64,000 nt of DNA, from contig CAKORJ010000001.1 in the NCBI GenBank assembly GCA_934101575.1, forward strand, positions 620,001 to 684,000, in the 5' to 3' direction. Within the stretch, counting starts at the first letter, position 1. The number at the start of each line of letters is the position of its first letter. The stretch is from an uncultured Bacilli bacterium. GTDB taxonomy: Bacteria; Bacillota_I; Bacilli_A; RF39; UBA660. A program made the translations under genes and the position numbers. Shown here piece by piece: positions 28,100-37,688 of the stretch. A model generated the notes under the pieces. It saw only the letters and a list, made by a program, of their open reading frames with translations. It was not told the origin of the DNA and did no database searches.

Positions 28100-28288
28100 A
28101 TGGCTTTTCAAATACGTGATAATAAAGTTGAAACCGAAAATAAAACTATTAGATTTCCTGTTACATTAATTAATAAAATTGAGGATGAGTTAAAGGAAAA
28201 GAATGTATCATTTTCTAAGTTTGTAATTCAAGCATGTGAATATGCTTTAGATAATATGGAAACAACAAAAAAAAGAGGAAAAAACTAA
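28100..28288 (+). CDS. Small ribbon-helix-helix-like protein
   Basis: 62 residues, start after TAGGAGG. The pattern KTIRFPVTLINKIEDELKEKNVSFSKFVIQACEYAL (about 16-52) has the beta strand plus two helices of RHH/CopG-type DNA-binding proteins. It stands alone between two divergent regions with no toxin partner beside it, so antitoxin status is unsupported. A weak A-rich/T-rich hairpin follows its stop. Confidence 0.6.
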   Translation: MAFQIRDNKVETENKTIRFPVTLINKIEDELKEKNVSFSKFVIQACEYALDNMETTKKRGKN

Positions 28289-28491
28289 ATTGTTAGTTAT
28301 CTCTCTTTTTTTATTTATCCAGTTTTTTGTTTTGTTATATAATAATTGCGTCAATATTTTACATATAATTTTACATTTTATACTCTTCTTTTTTACATAT
28401 TGTTTTTTATTTATGATTTTTATTTCTTTGTGATTTTATAAATCTTTTAATTATTGTTTTTTGTGGTATACTTTTAAGTAGAGGTGTTAAT
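28289..28491. other. AT-rich intergenic region upstream of murT-like gene
   Basis: About 200 bp of very AT-rich sequence. It contains a probable terminator for the preceding small gene (AAAAAGAG ... CTCTTTTTTT, ending near 28313) and, close to the next start, TATACT about 25 bp before the ATG as a possible -10 box. No other feature was found. Confidence 0.4.
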
Positions 28492-29817
28492 ATGAAATAT
28501 ATAAGTATATTTTTAGGAAAGATTGTTGCATATTTATGCACTATGGTAGGACGCGGTAGTTCTTTTCCTGGAACTTTTGCTGAGAAGATTGATAAAAATA
28601 TTTTGAAAAAGTTTTCCCTACCAGATAAGATTATTGTTGTAACTGGTTCTAGTGGAAAAGGGTCTACTACTAGGATTATTGCTAATGTTTTTAGGGATTG
28701 TGGTTATACTGTAGCGCATAACAAAGAAGGTGGAAACCAAACTTGTGGTGTTATTACTACTTTTCTTAAGAATTGTAAATTAAACGGTAAAGTTAAAACT
28801 GATGTTGTTGTTTTAGAAATGGATGAGAGATATATAAAACATGTTCTTCCTATTATTAAACCTAGTGATGTTGTTATTACTAATGTTACTAGAGATCAAC
28901 CTCCTAGACAAAGGCATCCGGATTTTATAATTAGCGAAATTGATAAAGGGCTTAATGAGAATATGCATTTGTTTTTGAATGCTGATGACCCTATTTTACA
29001 AAGATTTGTCTCTGATGAGAAAAATAAAATCACTTATTACGGTATAGATAGACTTGATACTTCTTATAAAAAGAATTTATTCAATAGTTTAAACTGTGCT
29101 CGTTGTGCTACCTGTAATAGTTTGCTTTCTTATGACTATTATCATATCGAGGATATTGGATTTTATAAGTGTTCTAATACTAAGTGTGGTTTTAAAAGAC
29201 ATGTTTCTAAGTATACTATTACTGGATATAAAGATGGTGTTATTACTATAGATAATAAGAATAGAATTACTCTTAATAATGATATGTTATATAACTTTTA
29301 TAATACTTTAGCTGCTTATTCTGTTCTTTGTGATTATGGTCTGGATAAGAAAAAAGTTTGTGGGTCTATATCTTCTCTTAATCGTGATAAGAAAATATAT
29401 AGTAATTATACTGTTAATGGTCGTGACGTTTTTGTTCTTAATAACAAGTGTGAGAATGCTTCGACTTATAATCAATCTATACTTTATACTTATAATAGTG
29501 ATAAAGAAAAAACCATTGTTATTGGATGGGAAGAGATCTCCAGAAGATATTTATGGGATGAGCTTTCTTGGCTTTATGATATTGAATTTGAACTGTTTAC
29601 TAAACAAAATATATCTTCTTTTATAGTATGTGGGCCTCAAAGATATGATATTGCTGTTAGACTTAAATACGCTGGAATACCTTGTGATAAGATTATGATT
29701 CATAATAATTTATATGATGCTAAGGATGATATTAGGAATTCTTCTGGGGATATATATGGAATACTTAATTTTGATTATGTTAATGATTTTAATAGAGTTA
29801 TGGAGGAGCTTAAATGA
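28492..29817 (+). CDS. murT: Divergent MurT-like Mur ligase
   Basis: 441 residues. A Mur-ligase centre with P-loop TGSSGKGSTTR (51-61, where classical MurT has GTNGKTTT), the substrate-loop region AHNKEGGNQTCGV, a four-cysteine zinc ribbon (CARCATC ... CSNTKC, about 203-240) and the C-terminal DUF1727 domain ending in DELSWLYDIEFE. MurT with GatD amidates the D-Glu alpha-carboxyl of lipid II to iso-glutamine. The next gene overlaps by 4 bp (ATGA). The changed P-loop, and Glu where MurT usually has Asp in the DxSW motif, suggest an altered reaction. Confidence 0.85.
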   Translation: MKYISIFLGKIVAYLCTMVGRGSSFPGTFAEKIDKNILKKFSLPDKIIVVTGSSGKGSTTRIIANVFRDCGYTVAHNKEGGNQTCGVITTFLKNCKLNGKVKTDVVVLEMDERYIKHVLPIIKPSDVVITNVTRDQPPRQRHPDFIISEIDKGLNENMHLFLNADDPILQRFVSDEKNKITYYGIDRLDTSYKKNLFNSLNCARCATCNSLLSYDYYHIEDIGFYKCSNTKCGFKRHVSKYTITGYKDGVITIDNKNRITLNNDMLYNFYNTLAAYSVLCDYGLDKKKVCGSISSLNRDKKIYSNYTVNGRDVFVLNNKCENASTYNQSILYTYNSDKEKTIVIGWEEISRRYLWDELSWLYDIEFELFTKQNISSFIVCGPQRYDIAVRLKYAGIPCDKIMIHNNLYDAKDDIRNSSGDIYGILNFDYVNDFNRVMEELK

Positions 29818-30500
29818 AAGTAAATATTTTATGCTTATATTATGATATTATGAATTTATATGGTGATACTGGTAATGTTAAGGTTTTAAAGTATCATTTA
29901 GATGAACAAGGAATTGATTATAATATTGATTATAAGTCTATTGATGATAAGTTAATTTTTAAAAATTATGATCTTGTTATGATTGGAGCTGGTACTGAAA
30001 GAAATAGATTTATTTGTTTAGATCATTTGATGAAATATAAAAAAGATATAAAGAAGTATGTTGAAGATGGTAAGTTCTTTATATCTACTGGTAATTCTAT
30101 TTCTATGTTTGGTAACAAATTGTATGATAAAGACGGTATAGGTTTATTTGATTACACCGTTAGTGAAAGTGATAAGAGAATATCTAAAGAAGTTATTTTA
30201 GACAATGATATGTGCAAACCTATATATGGATTTTTTAATCATCAAGATGTTATTTCTAATCATGATAACTATTTATTTAGAGATGAGGGTATTCATTATA
30301 AGAATTTTTATGGTACTTTTACATTAGGCCCTATTCTTTCTAGGAATCCTGAGTTTCTTGAATATTTTTTTAAAAAGTTTATTTCTTCTTTAGACGATAA
30401 GTTTAAATTTAAAGATATGGATCTTTCTTTGAATAGGAAAGCTTATGAAGAATTTATTGAATTTAAAAAGACTAAGGTTTTTAATAGTCATAAAGCCTAG
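29814..30500 (+). CDS. gatD: GatD-like amidotransferase subunit lacking catalytic residues
   Basis: 228 residues. The fold is recognisable from LYYDIMNLYGDTGNVKVL at the N-terminus, DLVMIGAGTERNR, FNHQD and FYGTFTLGPILSRNP. In GatD the glutaminase Cys sits in ICGGYQ; here the aligned sequence is ISTGNS with Ser91. The catalytic His of the TYLHGPLL motif is Leu171 here. Both members of the dyad are therefore missing, and glutamine hydrolysis should be impossible. It is coupled to murT by a 4-bp overlap, so the pair is maintained. It may act as a structural subunit or the complex may use free ammonia. Confidence 0.85.
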   Translation: MKVNILCLYYDIMNLYGDTGNVKVLKYHLDEQGIDYNIDYKSIDDKLIFKNYDLVMIGAGTERNRFICLDHLMKYKKDIKKYVEDGKFFISTGNSISMFGNKLYDKDGIGLFDYTVSESDKRISKEVILDNDMCKPIYGFFNHQDVISNHDNYLFRDEGIHYKNFYGTFTLGPILSRNPEFLEYFFKKFISSLDDKFKFKDMDLSLNRKAYEEFIEFKKTKVFNSHKA

Positions 30501-30509
30501 TCTTTTTTT
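30467..30509 (+). terminator. Terminator between gatD and the CmpB-like gene
   Basis: AAAAAGACTAAGG and CCTAGTCTTTTTTT pair across the end of gatD, including its stop codon. The A/T flanks on both sides make it usable by the converging gene at 30497 as well. Confidence 0.8.
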
Positions 30510-31186
30510 AATTTATTTGGTATTTTCTTTTTTATGTTTTCAAATGTTGTTTGTATTTTGGGGAATGCTTTTATTAATCTACGATGGAATACTGATTTTT
30601 GAGATATTATATTTTTTATATATTTGTTTATATCTTCTGTTCTGTCTTCCATTGTTACTTTTTTCACTGTTTTTTTGAAGTTGTTTACTATTCCAAATGA
30701 TGTTGCAATATCTATTAATAGTATTATTCCTATGATGAGTGCTGTTATTTGTAGTACATCTGTTGGTACTTGTTCTAATAGTCCTTGGAAGAAGGGATTT
30801 ATTACATATACTAATAAACATGCTATTAATCCGAATGGTATCATTGTTTCTAGGCATATTCTTCCGTTTATGTTATATTTGTTATTTGAATAGTCCCACC
30901 ATCTTGCTTTGAATAGTTTTTCCATTATGTAACTTGTAAAATATTCTAGGACACTGCAGATTGCTATTGCTAATATGAATAGTGCGACTGGATGAGTTGC
31001 ATATTTTGAAAGAAAGAATACTACTGCTACTGCTCCTACTCCATATATTGGACATATTGGGCCTATTAAGAATCCTCTATTTGATAGGACTTTGTCTGTT
31101 ATTAGGGTATATATTGTTTCTAATATCCAACCTATCATTGCATAAATTATGAAAAGTAAAAAATATATACTTAAATTTGTTATCAT
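30497..31186 (-). CDS. CmpB-like putative ABC-transporter membrane protein
   Basis: 229 residues with about five transmembrane helices. The start (YFLLFIIYAMIGWILETIYTLI) followed by RGFLIGPICPIYGVGAVAV and the motif WWDYSNNKYNINGRICLE matches the PF06541 'putative ABC transporter type IV' family. A charged cytosolic tail of about 70 residues follows. No ATPase lies beside it, so a transport role is not shown by context. Confidence 0.85.
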   Translation of the reverse strand: MITNLSIYFLLFIIYAMIGWILETIYTLITDKVLSNRGFLIGPICPIYGVGAVAVVFFLSKYATHPVALFILAIAICSVLEYFTSYIMEKLFKARWWDYSNNKYNINGRICLETMIPFGLIACLLVYVINPFFQGLLEQVPTDVLQITALIIGIILLIDIATSFGIVNNFKKTVKKVTMEDRTEDINKYIKNIISQKSVFHRRLIKAFPKIQTTFENIKKKIPNKLKKD

Positions 31187-31204
31187 ACTACTTCACCTGT
31201 TTTA

Positions 31205-31233
31205 ATTATATAAATAATATAGTTTTATAGCAA
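31205..31233 (-). promoter_or_regulatory. Promoter of the CmpB-like gene
   Basis: TTGCTA (31228-31233), a 17-bp spacer and perfect TATAAT (31205-31210) on the minus strand, about 20 bp before the start at 31186. Confidence 0.65.
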
Positions 31234-31272
31234 GAGCTTTTTTTTGTTTTTGGACACTTTTTTTGTTTTGTT

Positions 31273-34200
31273 TCAGTTTATAAAAGTTATTTTTGCATAT
31301 CCTGAGCTTGGGTAACCTTTTTGTAAGTCAAAGCTTCCTCCTTTTGGGTTTGGAATTTGCATTTGTTCTTCTTTTTTTGTTGTCCATGAGTAGCTATTTC
31401 CATCTATCATTACTGTGTTTATGAATTTTTTGTTACTATAATGGACTGAGCAATTATTATCTGTTGTTCCTGTTGTACATCCTGTTTTTGGTGTTATGTC
31501 TGTACTTGAGTTTATTGCTACGCATCCTGTGTGGCCACTTATATATGATGAGCCACCTGATGAAGCTCTTGCTGAGCATTTTGCTTCGGCTGGTTGCCAT
31601 GATCTTGAATAACTACCACCTCCGCCATAGTAGCCTCCACCTCCACCGGTTGATCCATAGTTTGATGAGGTTACTTCGCCATTTCCTCCTATTCCAAATG
31701 ATCCAGCTGTACTCCCTTGACTTCCGTATCCAGCTTTTTCTTGGGTTGCTCCATAAGCAAAATATGTACATGTTGCAGTGTTACAATTTGAATTATCTAG
31801 TTTGGTAGTTTCTGATGTTAGTCCTCCGCCATTTGAATCTGTTCCTGCTCCGGCGGCAACCATTATTCTACTTGCTAGTGAGGTGCTATTATTCCATGCT
31901 CCACTTGTTAATCTTACGTCTGTTGCTCCTCCTCCTGGATAGTTTTGATAATATTGTGATCCACTTGAACCATAACTTCCTTTGCTTGAGGAACCTCCAC
32001 CATTATATGTTGCGGAAGTGTTTGTTCTCATTCCCATTTCTCCAACATAGAAATATAATTTGTCATTTTCTTCTAAATTTATTTTTCCACTTGTGTATGA
32101 ACCATATTGGTAGGTTGCAACGTTTGAGTTATTTACATATTTTACACTTGCTCCCCATAGTTCTACTTTATATTTTCCGGTTTTTGGAGCTGTGTACTCT
32201 TCTGGTTTGTTTGTATATAAGTACTCTTCCGTATCTTCTATTAATGATATTCTAGCATGTCCATCTCCGTTTTGTCCTATTCCTTCACTATAAAACTCTT
32301 CTTCGCTACTTGAACTTGGCATTTTTTGAATTCCACCTTTGGCATTGCTCCAGGTATGTCCTGCTCCATCTATCATTACTGTGTTTGTGAATTTTTTGTT
32401 ACTATAATGAATTGAGCAATTATTATCCGTTGTTCCTGTTGAACATCCTGATTTTGGTGTTATATCTTTGTTTGATGTTACTGCTACACAACCTGTATGA
32501 CCACTTATGTATGATGATCCTCCACCAGATCCTGGTCCTGAACCTCCTCCATAGTAACCTCCTCCACCTGGGTTATAGTATGTTGTTGAATTTGTTCCTC
32601 CATAGCCAAATGATCCTGCTGTACCGTTTGTTCCTTTTGCACCTCCGGCTGTTTGATTACTTGAGTATATTGGATGAGATGAGTGACTAACTGCATATGA
32701 TGTTAATCCTCCGGCATGGCCACCTGTTGCAGCACTTGAGTCCGAATAAGATCCTCCTGCTCCACCTGCTACCATTATTCTACTTGCTAAATCTTGATTT
32801 AAATAAGTGTTTGCCATTGATTTACCACTGCTGGATTCTTTATATGTTCCACTTTCTGCACTTGTGTATATAGTATCTTTTTCTTTTTTTCCTTCTGTTA
32901 ATAGTTCTGTTTTTTGATCGTAATATATTCTGCTATCTCCAAAGTAATGCCACACTTCTACTTTACTTATTTCATATTCTGCGCCTAGGTCTACTTCTAC
33001 ATAAGGATTTACTCCATTAAGTCCAAAATATTTTGAAGTTGTTGTATCTCCATCTGTTACTAAGCTTATTGTTGTTCCAGATGTTCCGTAGTGAGGGCCT
33101 TCTCCGCTATATGTTACTGATTTTCCTTTAGATATTACATTTCCTGAAATGTCATATACTTTTATTTCTACCCAGTGACTTGCTGAGTTGGCATTTGAAC
33201 CATTTATCGTATTTCTTACATATCTATATTTTTTACTTGGCTTGGTATTTTCATCATAGACTCTTACATCTGTTGCTCCGCCACTACCTTGTTTATCTCC
33301 TTGTTTACTACAACAGTTAAATGTTTTTTTCATTCCTCCGACATTAAAATATAACTTTTCTCCGGCTTTTAGATTTATTTCACCAGATGTGTATCCTCCA
33401 TAAGATGGATTTGATGTTGTATAACTATTAAATGAATTATCTCCGCTTGCTCCCCATAATTCTATTTTGTATTTGCCATCTCTTGGTACTATATATTCTT
33501 CTGTTTTACCAGTATAGTTTAAGTTTTTTACTACTCCTGAATCCATACTTTCTGGTCTTTGGCTTGCATACGCTTTTATCTTTAAAAAGGCTTTATTTCC
33601 TTCTATTTTACTCATTTCTGATTCTTTTGATTTATCTAGCCATATTCTAAGTTTATAATTTATTGTTTCATTTTTATATATAATATCACTATCTATTATA
33701 TTTTTTACTTTTTCCAAGGATATTGGTCCATATTCTTCGCCATTTATTTCTAGTCCTACTTTTATGTACTTTGTATCTAATACACTACCAGTATAATTGT
33801 TTGGCACTTCGTTTACTAATTTCAAATCGTATTTTGCTGGAACACTTCCTGTATTTGTAACTTTAAATTCATAGGTTTCATCTTGCAACAGGCCATCTTC
33901 ATCACCCATAATAGATATACTTTTGTTGATGCTTTTGTAGTTTTCGGTTAGTTTTAGTTCTAGTTGTCCTGTTTTTATTATTTGTTCATTTTGGTCTGTT
34001 TGATTTCCTTTTAATAGAGCAAATGATGTTCCTGTTAGTAAAGATAAGATTCCTATTAGGACTATGGTTAAGCTTATTATATATTTTTTATTTTTAATGA
34101 ACATCTTTTCAGAGAAAGCATTTGTTTGTGATGATTCTATTTTTTTGTGACAGTTGTTAGATTTGGTATTTGTTTTTTTGTTTCTTATTCTTTTAATCAT
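31273..34200 (-). CDS. Large Gly-rich surface protein with discoidin-like insert
   Basis: 975 residues, the intact family member without a G tract. Order: basic cytosolic start, transmembrane/signal segment (about 38-62), camelysin/TasA-like beta domain (70-222, QNEQIIKTGQLELKLTENY to YKLRIWLDKSK), first Gly-rich domain (230-650) interrupted by an F5/8 type C-like insert (about 318-450, YVEVDLGAEYEISKVEVWHY), then a second Gly-rich domain (665-975). The two Gly-rich parts share a near-duplicate end (DITPKxGCxTGTTDNNCSxHYSNKKF), where Cys pairs could lock the fold. No LPxTG sorting motif. It is transcribed from the element at 34229. Confidence 0.85.
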   Translation of the reverse strand: MIKRIRNKKTNTKSNNCHKKIESSQTNAFSEKMFIKNKKYIISLTIVLIGILSLLTGTSFALLKGNQTDQNEQIIKTGQLELKLTENYKSINKSISIMGDEDGLLQDETYEFKVTNTGSVPAKYDLKLVNEVPNNYTGSVLDTKYIKVGLEINGEEYGPISLEKVKNIIDSDIIYKNETINYKLRIWLDKSKESEMSKIEGNKAFLKIKAYASQRPESMDSGVVKNLNYTGKTEEYIVPRDGKYKIELWGASGDNSFNSYTTSNPSYGGYTSGEINLKAGEKLYFNVGGMKKTFNCCSKQGDKQGSGGATDVRVYDENTKPSKKYRYVRNTINGSNANSASHWVEIKVYDISGNVISKGKSVTYSGEGPHYGTSGTTISLVTDGDTTTSKYFGLNGVNPYVEVDLGAEYEISKVEVWHYFGDSRIYYDQKTELLTEGKKEKDTIYTSAESGTYKESSSGKSMANTYLNQDLASRIMVAGGAGGSYSDSSAATGGHAGGLTSYAVSHSSHPIYSSNQTAGGAKGTNGTAGSFGYGGTNSTTYYNPGGGGYYGGGSGPGSGGGSSYISGHTGCVAVTSNKDITPKSGCSTGTTDNNCSIHYSNKKFTNTVMIDGAGHTWSNAKGGIQKMPSSSSEEEFYSEGIGQNGDGHARISLIEDTEEYLYTNKPEEYTAPKTGKYKVELWGASVKYVNNSNVATYQYGSYTSGKINLEENDKLYFYVGEMGMRTNTSATYNGGGSSSKGSYGSSGSQYYQNYPGGGATDVRLTSGAWNNSTSLASRIMVAAGAGTDSNGGGLTSETTKLDNSNCNTATCTYFAYGATQEKAGYGSQGSTAGSFGIGGNGEVTSSNYGSTGGGGGYYGGGGSYSRSWQPAEAKCSARASSGGSSYISGHTGCVAINSSTDITPKTGCTTGTTDNNCSVHYSNKKFINTVMIDGNSYSWTTKKEEQMQIPNPKGGSFDLQKGYPSSGYAKITFIN

Positions 34201-34228
34201 AACTGTCTTCCTTTCTTTAGCTATTTTA

Positions 34229-34274
34229 CATTTTTAATAATACATTAAAAGTACTACTTTTTCAAGTAGTACTT
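34229..34274 (-). promoter_or_regulatory. Terminator hairpin with embedded promoter, copy D
   Basis: AGTACTACTT/AAGTAGTACT form a ten-pair stem just after asnS. TTGAAA (34260-34265), a 17-bp spacer and TATTAT (34237-34242) sit in and after it, and the surface gene starts at 34200. The stem is longer than in the other copies, with compensated outer pairs. Confidence 0.7.
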
Positions 34275-34283
34275 ATTGTTTAA

Positions 34284-35654
34284 TTAAAACTCACAGTTTC
34301 CTGGTGTTCTTGGAAATGGTATTACATCTCTTATGTTGTCTACTCCGGTTAAATATATAAGTAGTCTTTCAAATCCCATTCCGAATCCTGAATGGATACA
34401 TGTTCCATATTTTCTTAAGTTTATATACCATTCTAATCCTTCTTCTTTGATATTTAATTCTTTCATTCTTTCTATTAATTTTGTATAGTCTTCTTCTCTT
34501 TGGGATCCTCCCATTAGTTCTCCTGCTCCTGGGACTTCTAGGTCTACTGCGGCTACTGTTTTACCATCTTTGTTTTGTTTCATATAAAATGCTTTTATGT
34601 CTTTTGGCCAATCTGTTATGAATACTGGTCCATTAAAGTATTCTGTTATATACTTTTCATGCTCTTTTGCGATATCTTGACCATATTCAGGAGTAAATTC
34701 AAATTTTTGTTTTGATTCTTTTAGAATTTTTATTACTTCTTCATGAGTTATTCTTGTGAATTTACTGTTTACTAGTTTTTTTAATTTTTCTATTAGTCCT
34801 TTTTCTATGAATTTATCTAGGAATTCCATTTCATCTTTAGCATGTTCTAGGATATATTTTACTATGTATTTTAACATATCTTCTTCTATGTTCATAAGTT
34901 CTTCTAGATCACAGAATGCTATTTCTGGTTCTATCATCCAAAATTCACTTGCATGTGTTTTGGTATTTGAGTTCTCTGCTCTAAATGTTGGGCCAAATGT
35001 ATATGTTTTTTTGAATGCTGTTGCAAATGTTTCTGCTTCTAGTTGTCCTGTTACTGTTAACCCTACTTTTTTTCCATAGAAGTCTTTTGTGTAATCTATG
35101 TTTTTTGGGTTTATTTTTTCTAGGTCTAATGTTGTTACTTGGAACATTTCTCCGGCACCTTCACCATCATTTGCTGTTATAAGTGGTGTATTTGCATATA
35201 TATAACCTCTTTCTCCAAAGTATGTATGAATTGCTAGAGCTGCTAAGCTTCTAACTCTAAATACTGCTTGAAACAAGTTTGTTCTTGGCCTTAGGTATGC
35301 TTGTTCTCTTAAGAATTCTACAGAATGTCTTTTTGGCTGCATTGGATAATCTTCTGGGCATTCTCCTAATAAAGTTATTTCCTTTACTTTTATTTCATAA
35401 GATTGTTCTTTTCCTTCGGATGATATTACTGTTCCTGTTACTTTTATGGCACTTCCTACGTGATATTTTTGAATTTCTTCAAAGTCTTTTAACTTGTTGT
35501 CATATACTAACTGAATATGTTTAAAACATGTTCCATCTGAGAAATCTATGAAACCAAATTCTTTTTGTTTTCTGTGGTTTTTTATCCATCCTTCTATAGT
35601 TATTTCTTTTTCTTTGTATTCTTCTATTTTTTCTAATAGTTCTTTTAAATCCAT
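34284..35654 (-). CDS. asnS: Asparaginyl-tRNA synthetase
   Basis: 456 residues, class IIb. ATG 35654 (MDLKELLEKIEEY) follows AAAGGAGG; the longer frame upstream runs through the leader and is not used. An OB-fold anticodon-binding domain (about 15-110, ITIEGWIKNHRKQKEFGFIDFSDG) precedes the catalytic core, with motif 2 FRAENSNTKTHASEFWMIEPE and motif 3 GFGMGFERLLIYLTG. AsnRS rather than AspRS is supported by the EFWMIEPE pattern and by the Asn T-box in front. Confidence 0.96.
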   Translation of the reverse strand: MDLKELLEKIEEYKEKEITIEGWIKNHRKQKEFGFIDFSDGTCFKHIQLVYDNKLKDFEEIQKYHVGSAIKVTGTVISSEGKEQSYEIKVKEITLLGECPEDYPMQPKRHSVEFLREQAYLRPRTNLFQAVFRVRSLAALAIHTYFGERGYIYANTPLITANDGEGAGEMFQVTTLDLEKINPKNIDYTKDFYGKKVGLTVTGQLEAETFATAFKKTYTFGPTFRAENSNTKTHASEFWMIEPEIAFCDLEELMNIEEDMLKYIVKYILEHAKDEMEFLDKFIEKGLIEKLKKLVNSKFTRITHEEVIKILKESKQKFEFTPEYGQDIAKEHEKYITEYFNGPVFITDWPKDIKAFYMKQNKDGKTVAAVDLEVPGAGELMGGSQREEDYTKLIERMKELNIKEEGLEWYINLRKYGTCIHSGFGMGFERLLIYLTGVDNIRDVIPFPRTPGNCEF

Positions 35655-35679
35655 TTTATTTCCTCCTTTAATAAAAAAA

Positions 35680-35900
35680 ATCATGTAAATAAAGGGGCGC
35701 TTTTGGCGCGGTACCACTCTTTTTATCATGATTGATATCTTTTTTAATATAACGGTTTTTACCGGCTTTTCCTACTTTTGTTCAGAAAGGCTCTCCATGG
35801 TGTTATTCATATAGAACTTATTACTCTTTCTCACCTATTAGAGCTCTCTTTAAATAGTTTTCTATATTACTTCTCCATTTCTTCGAGTTAAATATTATTT
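35680..35900 (-). promoter_or_regulatory. T-box leader of asnS, specifier AAC (Asn)
   Basis: On the minus strand, Stem I arms ATGG/CCAT and TATAGAA/TTCTATA flank the specifier loop with codon AAC (35802-35804) followed by A. The antiterminator box AGTGGTACCGCG (about 35709-35720) and a strong terminator GGCGC/GCGCC helix lie before the asnS start. Confidence 0.9.
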
Positions 35901-35928
35901 TATACATATGCTTTTTATTTGTCAAGTA

Positions 35929-37584
35929 TTAGTTTTTTGGCCAATACATTATTACTACAACTATAACTCCTATTATAGCTATTGATACTAAGATTATTTC
36001 TCTAAGTGATAATGGGAATTTCTTTTTTTGTGGTTCATAGCTTGTGTCAACTTGTTGTGGTGTGTTCATTTCAACTTGTCCTACACTTGAGATTCCACTA
36101 TCTATGTTGGTTGGTCTTATACCTCTAATTGAACTATTTAAGTCTCTTGTACTACCTATCATACTTGATTTGTTATCTTCAAATGGCTTGTTTTGAGGTG
36201 TACTTATTCCACTTGTTACATTATTTATACTGCTTGATGTATTATTTTGTGTTTTTGGAGTATTATTCATTGTATTTATAGTACTGTTAATACTTGATGG
36301 TCTATTTTGGTTTTGTGTATTATTTATACCATTTATGTTACTTGCTGTGTTTATTTGATTTTGTTGTGTTTGGGGCTTATTAATTGGCTCAGGATTATTG
36401 TTTATTCCACTTATGTTATTTAATCCTTGTGGTCTTAATTCTTCTTTTGGTATACTTGTGTTTTCTTGTCTATTCATATTATTTGGAATATTTACTTGGT
36501 TTACTGGTTCTTGAGGTTTGTTTTGTGGTTGATTGATATTTATTCCATTTATGTTGGTTTGATTTTGTGGTCTTGGCACATTATTTATATTTTGTGGTTC
36601 TGGCTTATTTATGCTATTTACATTACTTGGTGTGTTTATTTGATTAGGTTGTGTTTGTGGTTTATTAATTTGTCCTGGATTATTGTTTATTGCCCCTATG
36701 TTATTTAAACCTTGTGGTCTTAATTCTTCTTTTGGTATATTTGCGTTTTCTTGTCTATTCATATTATTTGGAATATTTACTTGGTTTACTGGTTCTTGAG
36801 GTTTGTTTTGTGGTTGTTGGTTAGTATTTATTCCGTTTATGTTATTTCGATTTTGTGGCCTTGGCACATTATTTATATTTTGTGGTTCAGGTTTATTTAT
36901 ATTATTTACGTTACTTGGAACATTCATTGGCCCAGGATTGTTATTTGCTGGATTCATTTGATTATTTTGCATACCATTATTTATTACATTTGGATTGTTA
37001 AATGTTTGTGGCATTTGATTTGGTATATTTTGATTTTGTTCTGGTCTTGCAAAATTATTCATTACTTGTGGGTTTGGACCTGCTGTGTTTCCAAAGTTAT
37101 TATTCATATTAGGCATACTATTAGGAACTTGATTTGGTATATTATTTGGTTGTGCCATGTTTACATTTGGATAATTCATATTATTTTGCGGATTTGGAGC
37201 ATTATAGTTTGGTACGTTTTGATTTTGACTAAATCCTGGTATAGATATTACTTCTTTATTTTGCGGTTGTTCTTTTTGCATTGTGTAACCATTTATTCCT
37301 GAATGACCTTGTCCTGGCATTTGATTAACTTGTTGCGGAGCTTGTTCAGTTTGCATACCTTGCATTATTCCTGGTTGTTTTGGAACATTACTCATTCCTT
37401 GCATTGCTCCTCTTTCATTTTGTACATTTTGGAATCCTTGCATCATATCAGGTTTTGCTGGTGCGTTACTTTGTCCTCCTATTAATTGTTCATTTGCTCT
37501 GTTTTCCATGTAATTGTTTGGATTGTTATTTATTCCATTTGGCCCAAATGCTCCGTTCATATTGTTTGGCATATTATTATTCAT
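35929..37584 (-). CDS. Asn/Pro/Gln-rich repetitive tail-anchored protein
   Basis: 551 residues, about 510 of which are low complexity (N, P, Q, I, M and G) with no charged clusters. A unit of about 95 residues is tandemly repeated almost exactly (285 bp, about 36360-36935), containing VNQVNIPNNMNRQEN and KEELRPQGLNNI. The C-terminus is a single transmembrane helix (about 528-547) followed by WPKN, so the long disordered part faces the cytosol if tail-anchored. There is no signal peptide. The composition resembles phase-separating or adhesive disordered proteins; no function is assigned. Confidence 0.75.
   Translation of the reverse strand: MNNNMPNNMNGAFGPNGINNNPNNYMENRANEQLIGGQSNAPAKPDMMQGFQNVQNERGAMQGMSNVPKQPGIMQGMQTEQAPQQVNQMPGQGHSGINGYTMQKEQPQNKEVISIPGFSQNQNVPNYNAPNPQNNMNYPNVNMAQPNNIPNQVPNSMPNMNNNFGNTAGPNPQVMNNFARPEQNQNIPNQMPQTFNNPNVINNGMQNNQMNPANNNPGPMNVPSNVNNINKPEPQNINNVPRPQNRNNINGINTNQQPQNKPQEPVNQVNIPNNMNRQENANIPKEELRPQGLNNIGAINNNPGQINKPQTQPNQINTPSNVNSINKPEPQNINNVPRPQNQTNINGININQPQNKPQEPVNQVNIPNNMNRQENTSIPKEELRPQGLNNISGINNNPEPINKPQTQQNQINTASNINGINNTQNQNRPSSINSTINTMNNTPKTQNNTSSSINNVTSGISTPQNKPFEDNKSSMIGSTRDLNSSIRGIRPTNIDSGISSVGQVEMNTPQQVDTSYEPQKKKFPLSLREIILVSIAIIGVIVVVIMYWPKN
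36360..36935 (-). repeat. Two 285-bp direct repeats inside the N/P/Q-rich gene
   Basis: The coding sequence for MNRQEN ... KEELRPQGLNN ... NKPQEPVNQVNIPNN recurs with a 285-bp offset and only scattered differences. The length is a multiple of three, so copy-number changes would keep the frame. Confidence 0.75.
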
Positions 37585-37688
37585 AGTTCTACCTTCTCTC
37601 TAAAATTCCTATTATATTAATATTATATATAAAATTTATTTGTTTTACAATAATGTTTTTTTCTTTTTGACACTTTTTATAGGTTTGT

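Noticed and set aside
28100..28288. Toxin-antitoxin module around the RHH-like protein
   Set aside because: No small partner gene lies on either side.
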